Shown: piece by piece, positions 1-6,207 of the stretch
Position numbering within the stretch: position 1 is the stretch's first letter
How the letters are laid out: the number at the start of each line of letters is the position of its first letter
Assembly: GCA_013695395.1 (NCBI GenBank)
Contig: JACDAP010000101.1
Location: 1-6,207, forward strand
Direction: 5' to 3'
Source: Solirubrobacterales bacterium
GTDB lineage: Bacteria > Actinomycetota > Thermoleophilia > Solirubrobacterales > Solirubrobacteraceae
Length of the DNA stretch: 6,207 bases
The notes under the pieces: model-generated
Told to the model about the DNA's origin: nothing
The model's input: only the letters and a program-made list of their open reading frames with translations
Databases searched by the model: none
Made by a program: the position numbers and the translations under genes

Positions 1-30
1 GGGGCCGCAACGGCCGAGGCCGAGAAACGC

Positions 31-35
31 GAAGG
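31..35 (+). promoter_or_regulatory. Ribosome binding site of rpoD
   Basis: GAAGG ends 8 bases before the ATG at 44. It matters because the reading frame is open upstream to the window edge; this site favours the ATG at 44 as the true start. Confidence 0.6.
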
Positions 36-43
36 CGATTTAC

Positions 44-1153
<1,110 letters not shown>

Positions 1154-1176
1154 GCCCGGGCCCGCGTCGTGGACAC

Positions 1177-1410
1177 TCAGTAGTCGTAGTACTCGGGCGG
1201 CAGGTCGTCCTCGGGCGGCCGCCGTCCGCCGCGCTCCCCGACGACGCCCAGCGCGCTCGCCAGCAAACTCGCCGTGAGGATGCCGACGATCATCAGCAGG
1301 ACCACTCCGACGCCGCCGAACCCGAGCACGAACCCCAGGGCCAGGCCGAGCACCCCGCCGATGACGACGGCGAAGACCGAGAGGCTCGCGTTGGGGTCGT
1401 AGTCGCGCAC
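1177..1410 (-). CDS. Small two-helix membrane protein, unknown function
   Basis: This 77-residue protein belongs to no family I recognise. A short polar N-terminus (MRDYDPN) is followed by about 46 mostly hydrophobic, glycine-rich residues (11-57). They are best read as two transmembrane helices (about 11-31 and 33-57) with a tight glycine turn. A charged tail follows (ERGGRRPPEDD) and ends in a tyrosine-rich YYDY. The arginines after helix 2 suggest a hairpin with both ends in the cytoplasm (inference by the positive-inside rule). The start is a GTG only 10 bases after the stop of the lipoprotein gene. There is no clear Shine-Dalgarno site, so translation probably depends on coupling to the upstream gene. 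It is the last gene of the minus-strand operon. High-GC codon usage and a sensible membrane topology argue that it is real, but it could be a poorly conserved small ORF. Confidence 0.72.
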   Translation of the reverse strand: MRDYDPNASLSVFAVVIGGVLGLALGFVLGFGGVGVVLLMIVGILTASLLASALGVVGERGGRRPPEDDLPPEYYDY

Positions 1411-1420
1411 TCCGAGGACG

Positions 1421-1930
1421 TTACCGGGGCAGCTCGAGCTCGTAGCCGGAGACCTTGACGCTGTCGGCGGCCACGCCGTCCTGCTCGCGCCAGGCCAGCG
1501 TGATCGGCTGCGTCTCCCCGCTCGGCAGCGTGACGCGTTCGCCCAGGCGGGCCTGGTCGTAGCGGGAGGCCTCGAGCGGGGCCGGGGGGCCGCCCGGGCC
1601 GTAGAGCGCGTGCCCGAAAGCCTGGGCGAAGCGCACGGAGATCCGCAGCGGCTTCCCGCCCGTGTCGCGCACGTCGACCTGGTCGACCCGGAGGTCCACC
1701 GGCTCGCCGGTGTTGTTGCGCAGCTCTCCCTGGATCACGCGGTCGCCGGGGAGCTCCTTGATGTCGTAGGCCTCCGGGAGCGCGACCCAGGAGAGGCCGC
1801 GTTCGGCGACGATCGGTGTTGCCGCGCCACGCGCCGGGGCGACAGCGGTCGAGTCCTCACCGCCGCCGCAGGCCGCGAGTCCCGCCGCGGAGGCGGCGGC
1901 ACAGAGCGCTGCCAGCGCCGTGCGCCTCAC
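1421..1930 (-). CDS. Exported lipoprotein with DUF4352/FxLYD-like beta-sandwich domain
   Basis: This 169-residue predicted lipoprotein has an N-terminus (VRRTALAAL...) with two arginines, a hydrophobic alanine-rich stretch and a lipobox L18-A19-A20-C21, so Cys21 should be lipidated after cleavage. A low-complexity linker (22-40) precedes a single domain at about 65-168. The domain reads GELRNNTGEPVDLRVDQV, then LGERVTLPSGETQPITLAW. This alternation of N-T-x-x-P and L-P-x-G-E-x-x-P motifs resembles the immunoglobulin-like fold of DUF4352/FxLYD lipoproteins; that is a recalled resemblance, not a search result. Such domains usually act as binding or scaffold modules on the cell surface, and no enzyme motif is seen. 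The GTG start overlaps the beta-helix gene's TGA stop by 4 bases (GTGA), which indicates translational coupling. The frame stays open upstream across the beta-helix gene, but that part has no lipoprotein character and is antisense-type shadow. Confidence 0.85.
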   Translation of the reverse strand: MRRTALAALCAAASAAGLAACGGGEDSTAVAPARGAATPIVAERGLSWVALPEAYDIKELPGDRVIQGELRNNTGEPVDLRVDQVDVRDTGGKPLRISVRFAQAFGHALYGPGGPPAPLEASRYDQARLGERVTLPSGETQPITLAWREQDGVAADSVKVSGYELELPR

Positions 1931-3501
1931 CTGGGCTTCGGTGGCGTCGTGAACCAGGTGCAGCCGACGGGCATCTGGTTGGTGTCCGGGTTCCAGGTGG
2001 CGCACGGGACCTCCTGCGCCAGCTTTGAGATGTTCCCCACCAGCTTGAACGGCGAGCCCGGGCAGCTCGGAAGCGGGGCCGGATCGGACGTCGGCTGCTG
2101 GTCGCCGAAGGCCTTGTTGGCCTGCCAGCAGTTGCGCTCGCCCTGCTCGTCCCAGAAGAAGTCGATGCCGTTGGGCGCCCGCTCCCCGCTCATCGTCACG
2201 CCCATCATGTTGCCCATGAACTTGTTGCCGTTGGAGGTGTCGGTCTGCTTGGCCGGGTCGTTCTCGCCGCGGATCGTCGCCGGCACCCAGAAGAGCCGGG
2301 CCCCGGAGCGCCAGTTGTCGGTGATCTCGTTGTTGATGAACAGGTTGTCGTTGACCCCGTAGAGGATGAAACCGGAGCCGACCGGTACCTGGAACTGGGG
2401 GCAGACGCGCTCGCGCGGGCGGTCCTCGAACGGGGTCTTCGCGCAGTACTGCTGGTTGTCGAGCTCGAAGTAGTTGACGTTGTTGGAGTTGATCTTGTTG
2501 CCCTCCCACTTCGAGCAGTCCTGCGGCATGCCCGGGTGCCCGGAGGCGAAGGAGTCGTCAGAGATCCCGGCGGAGTTGTTCGAGAAGTTCGAGTCGTGCA
2601 CGAAGGTGCCGTTGCCCGCCGTGCCCGAGTACCCGAGGACGTTGCCGTGCGAGTTCACGCGGCGGATCTCGATGCCGTAGCCGTTGCAGTGCGTCTCGGG
2701 GCCGGAACCGGGGTAGATGCCGGAGTCACCGTTGCCGTACGCCTCGATGTCCTCGTACAGCCCGTTGTCGGAGGTGAAGGAGAGCACCCCGTAGTTCTGG
2801 CTCCACGTGGCCTCGAGATCACCGAGGCGGAAGCCGTTGGTCTCCACGACGTCGATCGCGTTGAACGAACCCTGGTCGGTGTGGACGTTCTTGATGTAGA
2901 TGCCGTCCGCGCGGTCGGCGCGGATGACGTCCTCCTTGAGGCGGTCGCCCTCGATCAGCACGTCGGTCGGCTTGCGGCCGAGGCCCTCGACCTGGAGGTC
3001 GCACTTCTCGTCGCACGTGCCGTCGTCGTTCTGGTCGCCGCCGATGAAGATCAGGTTGCGCGAGTTCGGGCACTTCAGCTGGTAGGCGTAGGTCGCGTAC
3101 TTGCCGTGGCCGTCGCCCGGGTCGAACAGCTCGCCGCAGGAGGGCTTGTTGTGCTCGAAGGCGCGCGAGGGCTCCTCCTTGTAGACGCCGGGGAGGATCA
3201 GGATGCGGTCGCCGCTCTTCGCCGCGTCGACCGCCGCCTGGATGTGCTCGAACTTGCACCGCTTGAGCACGCGATAGCGCACCTTGCGCAGGCGGGTGTT
3301 CTTCGGCCCCTTCCCCCGGAAGGCCTTCTGGATGCGCTTCCTCGAGTCCGCCTTGCAGACGACCTGCGACGGTCCCTTCGAGCGGTACTTGGGAACGTCG
3401 GCGTCGCCGGTCGGGAACGCCGTGGGGCGTTCCGGATGGGCGGAGGCCGATGCCACGAAGACGAGGCATACGGCGAGGACGATCAGCAGGGGGCGATACA
3501 T
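1927..3501 (-). CDS. Secreted right-handed parallel beta-helix protein, cysteine-rich
   Basis: This 524-residue protein begins with a Sec signal peptide (MYRPLLIVLAVCLVFVASASA), with likely cleavage after A21. A basic segment (50-81) leads to HIQAAVDAAKSGDRILILPGVYKE (86-109), the classic first coil of NosD/pectate-lyase-type beta-helices. Asn/Gly-rich coils run from about 180 to 440 (for example IEGDRLKEDVIRADRADGIYI, SNFSNNSAGISDDS, NLFINNEITDNW). The mature protein has 14 cysteines, an even number that fits disulfide bonding outside the cell. At 156-167 DQNDDGTCDEKC looks like a calcium-type acidic loop. No catalytic set for pectate lyase or polygalacturonase can be identified, so it may be a polysaccharide-acting enzyme or a structural/adhesive surface protein. 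The start is supported by AGGAG 9 bases upstream. It is the first gene of a three-gene operon, ends by overlapping the lipoprotein start, and is divergent from pilT. Confidence 0.9.
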   Translation of the reverse strand: MYRPLLIVLAVCLVFVASASAHPERPTAFPTGDADVPKYRSKGPSQVVCKADSRKRIQKAFRGKGPKNTRLRKVRYRVLKRCKFEHIQAAVDAAKSGDRILILPGVYKEEPSRAFEHNKPSCGELFDPGDGHGKYATYAYQLKCPNSRNLIFIGGDQNDDGTCDEKCDLQVEGLGRKPTDVLIEGDRLKEDVIRADRADGIYIKNVHTDQGSFNAIDVVETNGFRLGDLEATWSQNYGVLSFTSDNGLYEDIEAYGNGDSGIYPGSGPETHCNGYGIEIRRVNSHGNVLGYSGTAGNGTFVHDSNFSNNSAGISDDSFASGHPGMPQDCSKWEGNKINSNNVNYFELDNQQYCAKTPFEDRPRERVCPQFQVPVGSGFILYGVNDNLFINNEITDNWRSGARLFWVPATIRGENDPAKQTDTSNGNKFMGNMMGVTMSGERAPNGIDFFWDEQGERNCWQANKAFGDQQPTSDPAPLPSCPGSPFKLVGNISKLAQEVPCATWNPDTNQMPVGCTWFTTPPKPR

Positions 3502-3510
3502 CGGGCGAAG

Positions 3511-3515
3511 CTCCT
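3511..3515 (-). promoter_or_regulatory. Ribosome binding site of the beta-helix gene
   Basis: AGGAG on the minus strand lies 9 bases before the ATG at 3501-3499. It is the strongest Shine-Dalgarno match in the window and fixes the start that yields the signal peptide. Confidence 0.75.
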
Positions 3516-3533
3516 AGGACAGGTGGGCGCGCG

Positions 3534-3563
3534 AGTTTACTCACGTATCAGTCGGACGACGAA
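3534..3563 (-). promoter_or_regulatory. Weak candidate promoter of the minus-strand operon
   Basis: On the minus strand TAAACT (3539-3534) matches four of six bases of a sigma-70 -10 box. TTCGTC (3563-3558) lies 18 bases upstream as a poor -35 box. It sits about 33 bases before the beta-helix start codon, in the only AT-richer part of the divergent region. Support is sequence resemblance only, and the -35 match is weak. Confidence 0.25.
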
Positions 3564-3575
3564 CGGGAACGTTCG
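3560..3575. promoter_or_regulatory. Perfect inverted repeat in the divergent control region
   Basis: CGAACG (3560-3565) and CGTTCG (3570-3575) are exact reverse complements separated by GGAA, a GNRA-type tetraloop if transcribed from the plus strand. It overlaps the candidate -35 of the minus-strand operon and lies 69 bases before the pilT start. It could be an operator shared by both transcription units or a hairpin in the pilT leader. No T-tract follows, so it does not look like a terminator. Confidence 0.4.
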
Positions 3576-3644
3576 CGCTGCCCCTCGCTCCTCCGGGGGC
3601 CAGGTCTGCTCAAGCGGACGGGCCTGCGCGCCGATGCACGCAGC

Positions 3645-4802
3645 GTGTTCGACGTCGACGCCGCCCTCCGCCACCTGGTCACCTCCGGGGGCTCCGATCT
3701 CCACCTGAAGGTCCCGAACCGGCCGCTGATCCGCGTCGACGGCGGCCTCAAGCCCGTCGACCAGTTCGCGGTGCTGGAGGCGCAGGACACCGAGGACACG
3801 GTGCGCCACCTCCTCGGGACCGACGCGAAGAAGCTCGCGGAGTGGCTCGAGGTGGGGGAGGTCGACCTCTCCTACGCGATCGAGGGCCTCGCCCGTTTTC
3901 GCGTCAACGCGTTCCGCCAGCGCGGTTACGCCTCGCTGGTCATCCGTGCGATCCCGGTCTCGATCCGGACGATCGACCAGCTCGAGCTGCCCCCGGTCAT
4001 CAAGGAGCTCGCCGAGGAGGAGCGCGGGATCGTGCTGCTCACCGGGACGACCGGCTCGGGCAAGTCGACGACGCTCGCCGCGATGATCGACCACATCAAC
4101 ACCACGATGCACAAGCACGTGATGACGATCGAGGACCCGATCGAGTTCCTCCACCACGACAAGCAGTCGGCGATCAACCAGCGCGAGGTCGGGCAGGACA
4201 CCGCGAGCTTCAAGGCCTCGCTGCGGCGGGTCCTGCGCCAGGACCCCGACGTGATCCTCATCGGGGAGATGCGCGACGAGGAGACCGTCCACACCGCGCT
4301 CTCCGCGGCGGAGACGGGCCACCTCGTCTTCTCCACCGTCCACACCGTCGACGCGGCCGAGACCGTCAACCGGCTGATCGACTTCTTCCCCCCGCACATG
4401 CACCAGCAGGTCCGGGCGATGCTCGCGGGCACGCTGAAGGGCGCGGTCTCCCAGCGGCTCGTGCCCGCCGCGGCCGGGCGCGGGCGCGTCGCCGTCTGCG
4501 AGGTCCTGCGAATGACCGGCCGGGTGCGGGACATGATCATGGACCCGGAGCAGACCGGGCAGCTGAACGAGGTCATCTCCGAGGGCGGCTACTACGGGAT
4601 GCAGACCTTCGACCAGGCGCTCTTCGGTCACGTCAAGAACGGCCTCGTGACCGTGGAGGACGCGATGGTCGCCGCGAGCTCCCCGCACGACTTCAAGCTG
4701 CTGCTGGCCGCCGACGGCCGCCGCGGCACCACGATGGACGACCTGAAGCAGGCCGAGGACGGCCGCAGCACGCCGGTGAGCGCGGCCTCGACGCTGCGGT
4801 AG
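3645..4802 (+). CDS. pilT: PilT-type type IV pilus retraction ATPase
   Basis: This 385-residue cytoplasmic AAA-type motor is expected to form a hexamer and power disassembly of type IV pili. The N-terminal PAS-like domain starts at SGGSDLHLK (14-22). An arginine-containing segment RFRVNAFRQRG lies at 84-94. Walker A is GTTGSGKST (134-142), the Asp box is TIEDPIEF (161-168), Walker B is DPDVILIGEMRD with Glu208 (200-211), and the His box is TGHLVFSTVHT (224-234). The C-terminal domain contains GMQTFDQAL (318-326). Length fits PilT (about 340-380). PilT rather than PilB is supported by the size and by the absence of a zinc-binding CxxC pair. I chose the GTG at 3645 because FDVDAALRHL is where homologues begin, but no clear ribosome site precedes it and the frame is open upstream to 3450. 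The canonical AIRNLIRE motif is degenerate here (TGQLNEVISEG, 304-314). No other pilus genes are in the window. The gene is divergent from the beta-helix operon. Confidence 0.93.
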   Translation: MFDVDAALRHLVTSGGSDLHLKVPNRPLIRVDGGLKPVDQFAVLEAQDTEDTVRHLLGTDAKKLAEWLEVGEVDLSYAIEGLARFRVNAFRQRGYASLVIRAIPVSIRTIDQLELPPVIKELAEEERGIVLLTGTTGSGKSTTLAAMIDHINTTMHKHVMTIEDPIEFLHHDKQSAINQREVGQDTASFKASLRRVLRQDPDVILIGEMRDEETVHTALSAAETGHLVFSTVHTVDAAETVNRLIDFFPPHMHQQVRAMLAGTLKGAVSQRLVPAAAGRGRVAVCEVLRMTGRVRDMIMDPEQTGQLNEVISEGGYYGMQTFDQALFGHVKNGLVTVEDAMVAASSPHDFKLLLAADGRRGTTMDDLKQAEDGRSTPVSAASTLR

Positions 4803-4879
4803 GGACCGACGACCATCGGTAATCCGGCCACGAGCCGTGACCGACCGGTGTCCCGCCCTTGCCTGGCGCGCCTGCGTGC

Positions 4880-4885
4880 GAGAGG
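4880..4885 (+). promoter_or_regulatory. Ribosome binding site of the AIM24-type gene
   Basis: GAGAGG ends 8 bases before the ATG at 4894. It decides between that start and the upstream in-frame GTG at 4837. Confidence 0.6.
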
Positions 4886-4893
4886 CTCCGGCC

Positions 4894-5607
4894 ATGCACG
4901 ATTCCCTGGCCCAGTTCGACGAGACGACCTCGACCGAGGCGTTCGCGCTCCAGAATTCCAAGCTGCTGAAGGTCTCCCTGCGGGAGGTGACGATCCAGGC
5001 CGCGCTCGGCTCGATGGTCGCCTACCAGGGTGACGTGAAGTTCGAGCACGCAGGCTCCGGGGGGATGAGCCGGATGCTCAAGAAGGCGGTGACCGGCGAG
5101 GGCGCGAAGCTGATGAAGATGTCCGGCTCCGGCGAGGTCTTCCTGGCCCAGCAGGCCAAGGACGTGCACGTCATCCAGCTCGAGAACGACAAGGTCACGG
5201 TCAACGGCTCGAGCCTGCTCGCCTTCGACGCCGGGATCGACTGGTCGATCGAGCGGGTGCAGGGTGCCTCGAGCATGATGGGCGGCGGGCTCTACAACAC
5301 CGCGCTCTCCGGGACGGGGGCGGTGGCGATCCTGTCCGACGGGCCGCCCGTGCGGCTCGACGTCGCCTCGGCCCCGACCTTCGCCGACCCGCAGGCGGCG
5401 ATCACCTGGTCTTCCGGGGTGACCACCTCGATGAAGACCGACGTCTCGGTGAAGAACCTGATCGGGCGCGGATCGGGCGAGTCCTTCCAGATGGCCTTCG
5501 GGGGAACGGGCTGGGTGCTCGTCCAGCCCTCGGAGGGCGTGGCGATGAGCGACGCGGCCTCCGGCAGCCAGGGCGGTGGCGGGCTCGGGGGCCTGCTCAA
5601 GGGCTAG
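4894..5607 (+). CDS. AIM24 / TIGR00266 family protein
   Basis: This 237-residue protein shows no signal peptide or transmembrane helix, so it is probably cytoplasmic or peripheral. It matches the AIM24 pattern of a beta-rich, TRAP-like fold: ALGSMVAYQGDVKFE (37-51), TGEGAKLMKMSGSGEVFLA (67-85), VNGSSLLAFDAGIDWSIE (103-120), GTGAVAILSDG (140-150) and GGTGWVLVQPS (203-213). It ends in the glycine-rich GGGGLGGLLKG tail common in bacterial members. Yeast Aim24 is a mitochondrial inner-membrane protein, and the bacterial role is not established. The ATG at 4894 is chosen because GAGAGG lies 8 bases upstream and the family-like sequence begins after it. An in-frame GTG at 4837 would add 19 residues of non-family character. 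It starts 91 bases after pilT on the same strand, so it may be cotranscribed or have its own promoter. Confidence 0.9.
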   Translation: MHDSLAQFDETTSTEAFALQNSKLLKVSLREVTIQAALGSMVAYQGDVKFEHAGSGGMSRMLKKAVTGEGAKLMKMSGSGEVFLAQQAKDVHVIQLENDKVTVNGSSLLAFDAGIDWSIERVQGASSMMGGGLYNTALSGTGAVAILSDGPPVRLDVASAPTFADPQAAITWSSGVTTSMKTDVSVKNLIGRGSGESFQMAFGGTGWVLVQPSEGVAMSDAASGSQGGGGLGGLLKG

Positions 5608-5631
5608 CGGGCACGCGGGGCGGGCCGCTTC

Positions 5632-5649
5632 ACTTGGTAAAGTCTTAGG
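5632..5649 (+). promoter_or_regulatory. AT-rich imperfect palindrome, candidate promoter/operator of the HxlR gene
   Basis: ACTTGGTAAAGT (5632-5643) is a short inverted repeat (ACTT/AAGT around GGTA). CTTAGGT follows immediately, giving a near-direct repeat with CTTGGT 11 bases earlier. TAAAGT (5638-5643) could serve as a -10 box. Transcription would then start close to the ATG at 5654, giving a nearly leaderless mRNA; only a short AGG (5647-5649) resembles a ribosome site. HxlR regulators often bind such repeats at their own promoters, so autoregulation is a reasonable inference. The element stands out in an otherwise very GC-rich gap. Confidence 0.4.
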
Positions 5650-5653
5650 TCGT

Positions 5654-6031
5654 ATGGCCGTCGACGAGACCTGTCCCGTGTGCCTCACCGCCGAGGTCGT
5701 CTGCCAGAAGTGGACGCTCCTGCTGGTCCGCGACCTGGCCGAAGGAACCTCGCGTTTCTGCGAGCTCGAGCGCTCCCTGGCGGGGATCTCCCCGCGCACC
5801 CTCTCGCTGCGCCTGCGGGCGCTCGAGGAGGAGGGCATCGTCGAGCGCCAGAGCTTCGGCGAGGTGCCGCCGCGCGTCGAGTACGCGCTGACCGAGAAGG
5901 GGCTCGCGCTGCTGCCGATCATCGACGGCATGCGCGACTACGGTCGCCGCTGGCTCGCGGCCGACGACGTGTGTGCGGCCACCGCGGACCACGCCGTCCC
6001 TGCGGACGACATGGTCGCCGTCGGCGCCTGA
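5654..6031 (+). CDS. HxlR-family winged-helix transcriptional regulator with N-terminal CPVC motif
   Basis: This 125-residue DNA-binding protein, expected to be a dimer, has the family hallmarks in order: N-terminal CPVC (7-10), QKWTLLLVRDL (18-28), RFCELERSLAGISPRTLSLRLRALEEEGIV (34-63, recognition-helix region) and the wing PPRVEYALTEKG (72-83). The C-terminal dimerisation helix includes IIDGMRDYGRRWL (89-101). A non-family acidic tail follows (102-125). It has five cysteines (7, 10, 17, 36, 107). The N-terminal one matches the position of the sensing cysteine in YodB-type members, so redox or electrophile sensing is plausible but not shown. The ATG at 5654 places CPV at the usual distance from the start. 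The frame is open upstream into the AIM24-type gene, but that extension has no family character. It starts 46 bases after the AIM24-type gene, which could be its target or merely a neighbour. Confidence 0.93.
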   Translation: MAVDETCPVCLTAEVVCQKWTLLLVRDLAEGTSRFCELERSLAGISPRTLSLRLRALEEEGIVERQSFGEVPPRVEYALTEKGLALLPIIDGMRDYGRRWLAADDVCAATADHAVPADDMVAVGA

Positions 6032-6207
6032 GCGTCCGCGCGGGTCGGCCGAGTGCGCCCCTGTGGCGCATGCGACCGATCAACGTCGTGACCGCCCGGT
6101 GCGCCGCTCGCCCCGGGGCCGCAACCTCGAGTGCCCCGGCGGGTTCCGACAGACCGTGGCCGCACGACGAGATGCAGCGCTTGCAGGCGCCGCGGCGGCG
6201 CCTACCC
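6032..6207. other. Right-edge tail without a supported gene
   Basis: Apart from the hairpin at 6054-6070, these 176 bases show no clear gene. A plus-strand frame starting with ATG at 6070 (MRPINVVTARC...) is open to the window end, with a second in-frame ATG at 6172. Neither has a convincing ribosome site and the residues match no family I know. The start of a gene beyond the edge is possible but undecidable here. Confidence 0.4.
6054..6070 (+). terminator. Possible hairpin terminator after the HxlR gene
   Basis: TGCGCC and GGCGCA form a perfect 6-bp GC-rich stem with a 5-base loop, 22 bases after the stop codon. No run of T follows, which lowers confidence; actinobacterial terminators often lack a clear T-tract. 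Confidence 0.35.

Noticed and set aside
1154..1176. GCCCGGGC palindrome after rpoD, considered as a terminator
   Set aside because: It has no loop and no T-tract. The nearby CGACG/CGTCG pairing is too short and interrupted to support a hairpin.
2536..3708. A 390-codon plus-strand open frame
   Set aside because: It is antisense to the beta-helix gene, with a Val/Ala/Arg-rich translation and no recognisable motif. The minus-strand gene has a signal peptide and a strong ribosome site.
4805..4820. ACCGA/TCGGT inverted repeat just after pilT, considered as a terminator
   Set aside because: A 5-bp stem with a 6-base loop and no T-tract is expected by chance at this GC content, and the AIM24-type gene follows on the same strand.
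4837..4893. Upstream GTG start for the AIM24-type protein
   Set aside because: The added 19 residues have no family resemblance, and a ribosome site sits correctly before the ATG at 4894.
3537..4961. A 474-codon minus-strand open frame
   Set aside because: It is antisense to pilT, which has every family motif. The translation is Arg/Asp/Val/Leu-rich low-complexity sequence typical of high-GC shadow frames.
4693..5931. A 412-codon minus-strand open frame
   Set aside because: It spans the antisense of three well-supported plus-strand genes and crosses their boundaries, with no family-like sequence.
5938..6165. A 75-codon minus-strand open frame at the right edge
   Set aside because: It overlaps the end of the HxlR gene in antisense. 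The translation is Arg/Gly/Ser/Ala-rich with no motif or ribosome site.

Overview
This is a gene-dense, high-GC window with strong G/C preference at third codon positions. It suggests a high-GC actinobacterium. The style of the principal sigma factor, the AIM24-type protein and the CPV-type HxlR regulator remind me most of Thermoleophilia (Solirubrobacterales), but that placement is from memory of the families and was not tested by a search. I see no mobile elements, CRISPR arrays, tRNA or rRNA genes.

Layout. (1) Positions 44-1153, plus strand: a complete principal sigma-70 factor (RpoD/SigA type). (2) Positions 1177-3501, minus strand, convergent with rpoD: a compact three-gene unit read from right to left. 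It encodes a secreted, cysteine-rich right-handed beta-helix protein, then a lipoprotein with one beta-sandwich-like domain (4-base stop/start overlap), then a 77-residue two-helix membrane protein (10-base gap). All three products are predicted to be exported or membrane-bound, so this looks like a cell-envelope operon. (3) Positions 3502-3644: a short divergent control region containing a perfect 6-bp hairpin with a GGAA loop. (4) Plus strand: a PilT-type pilus-retraction ATPase (3645-4802), an AIM24/TIGR00266 family protein (4894-5607) and an HxlR-family winged-helix regulator with five cysteines (5654-6031). (5) Positions 6032-6207: a mostly non-coding tail with a possible hairpin terminator and an undecided open frame running off the edge.

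How they fit together. The sigma factor is housekeeping. The beta-helix/lipoprotein/small-membrane-protein operon and the divergent pilT share one 143-bp upstream region, so joint control of a surface-exposed set is possible but is inference only. The pilT gene has no other pilus genes beside it here. The HxlR regulator has an AT-rich imperfect palindrome just before its start codon, which suits autoregulation. Its cysteines suggest redox or electrophile sensing, as known for other HxlR members. The least familiar item is the minus-strand envelope operon, for which I know no described function.
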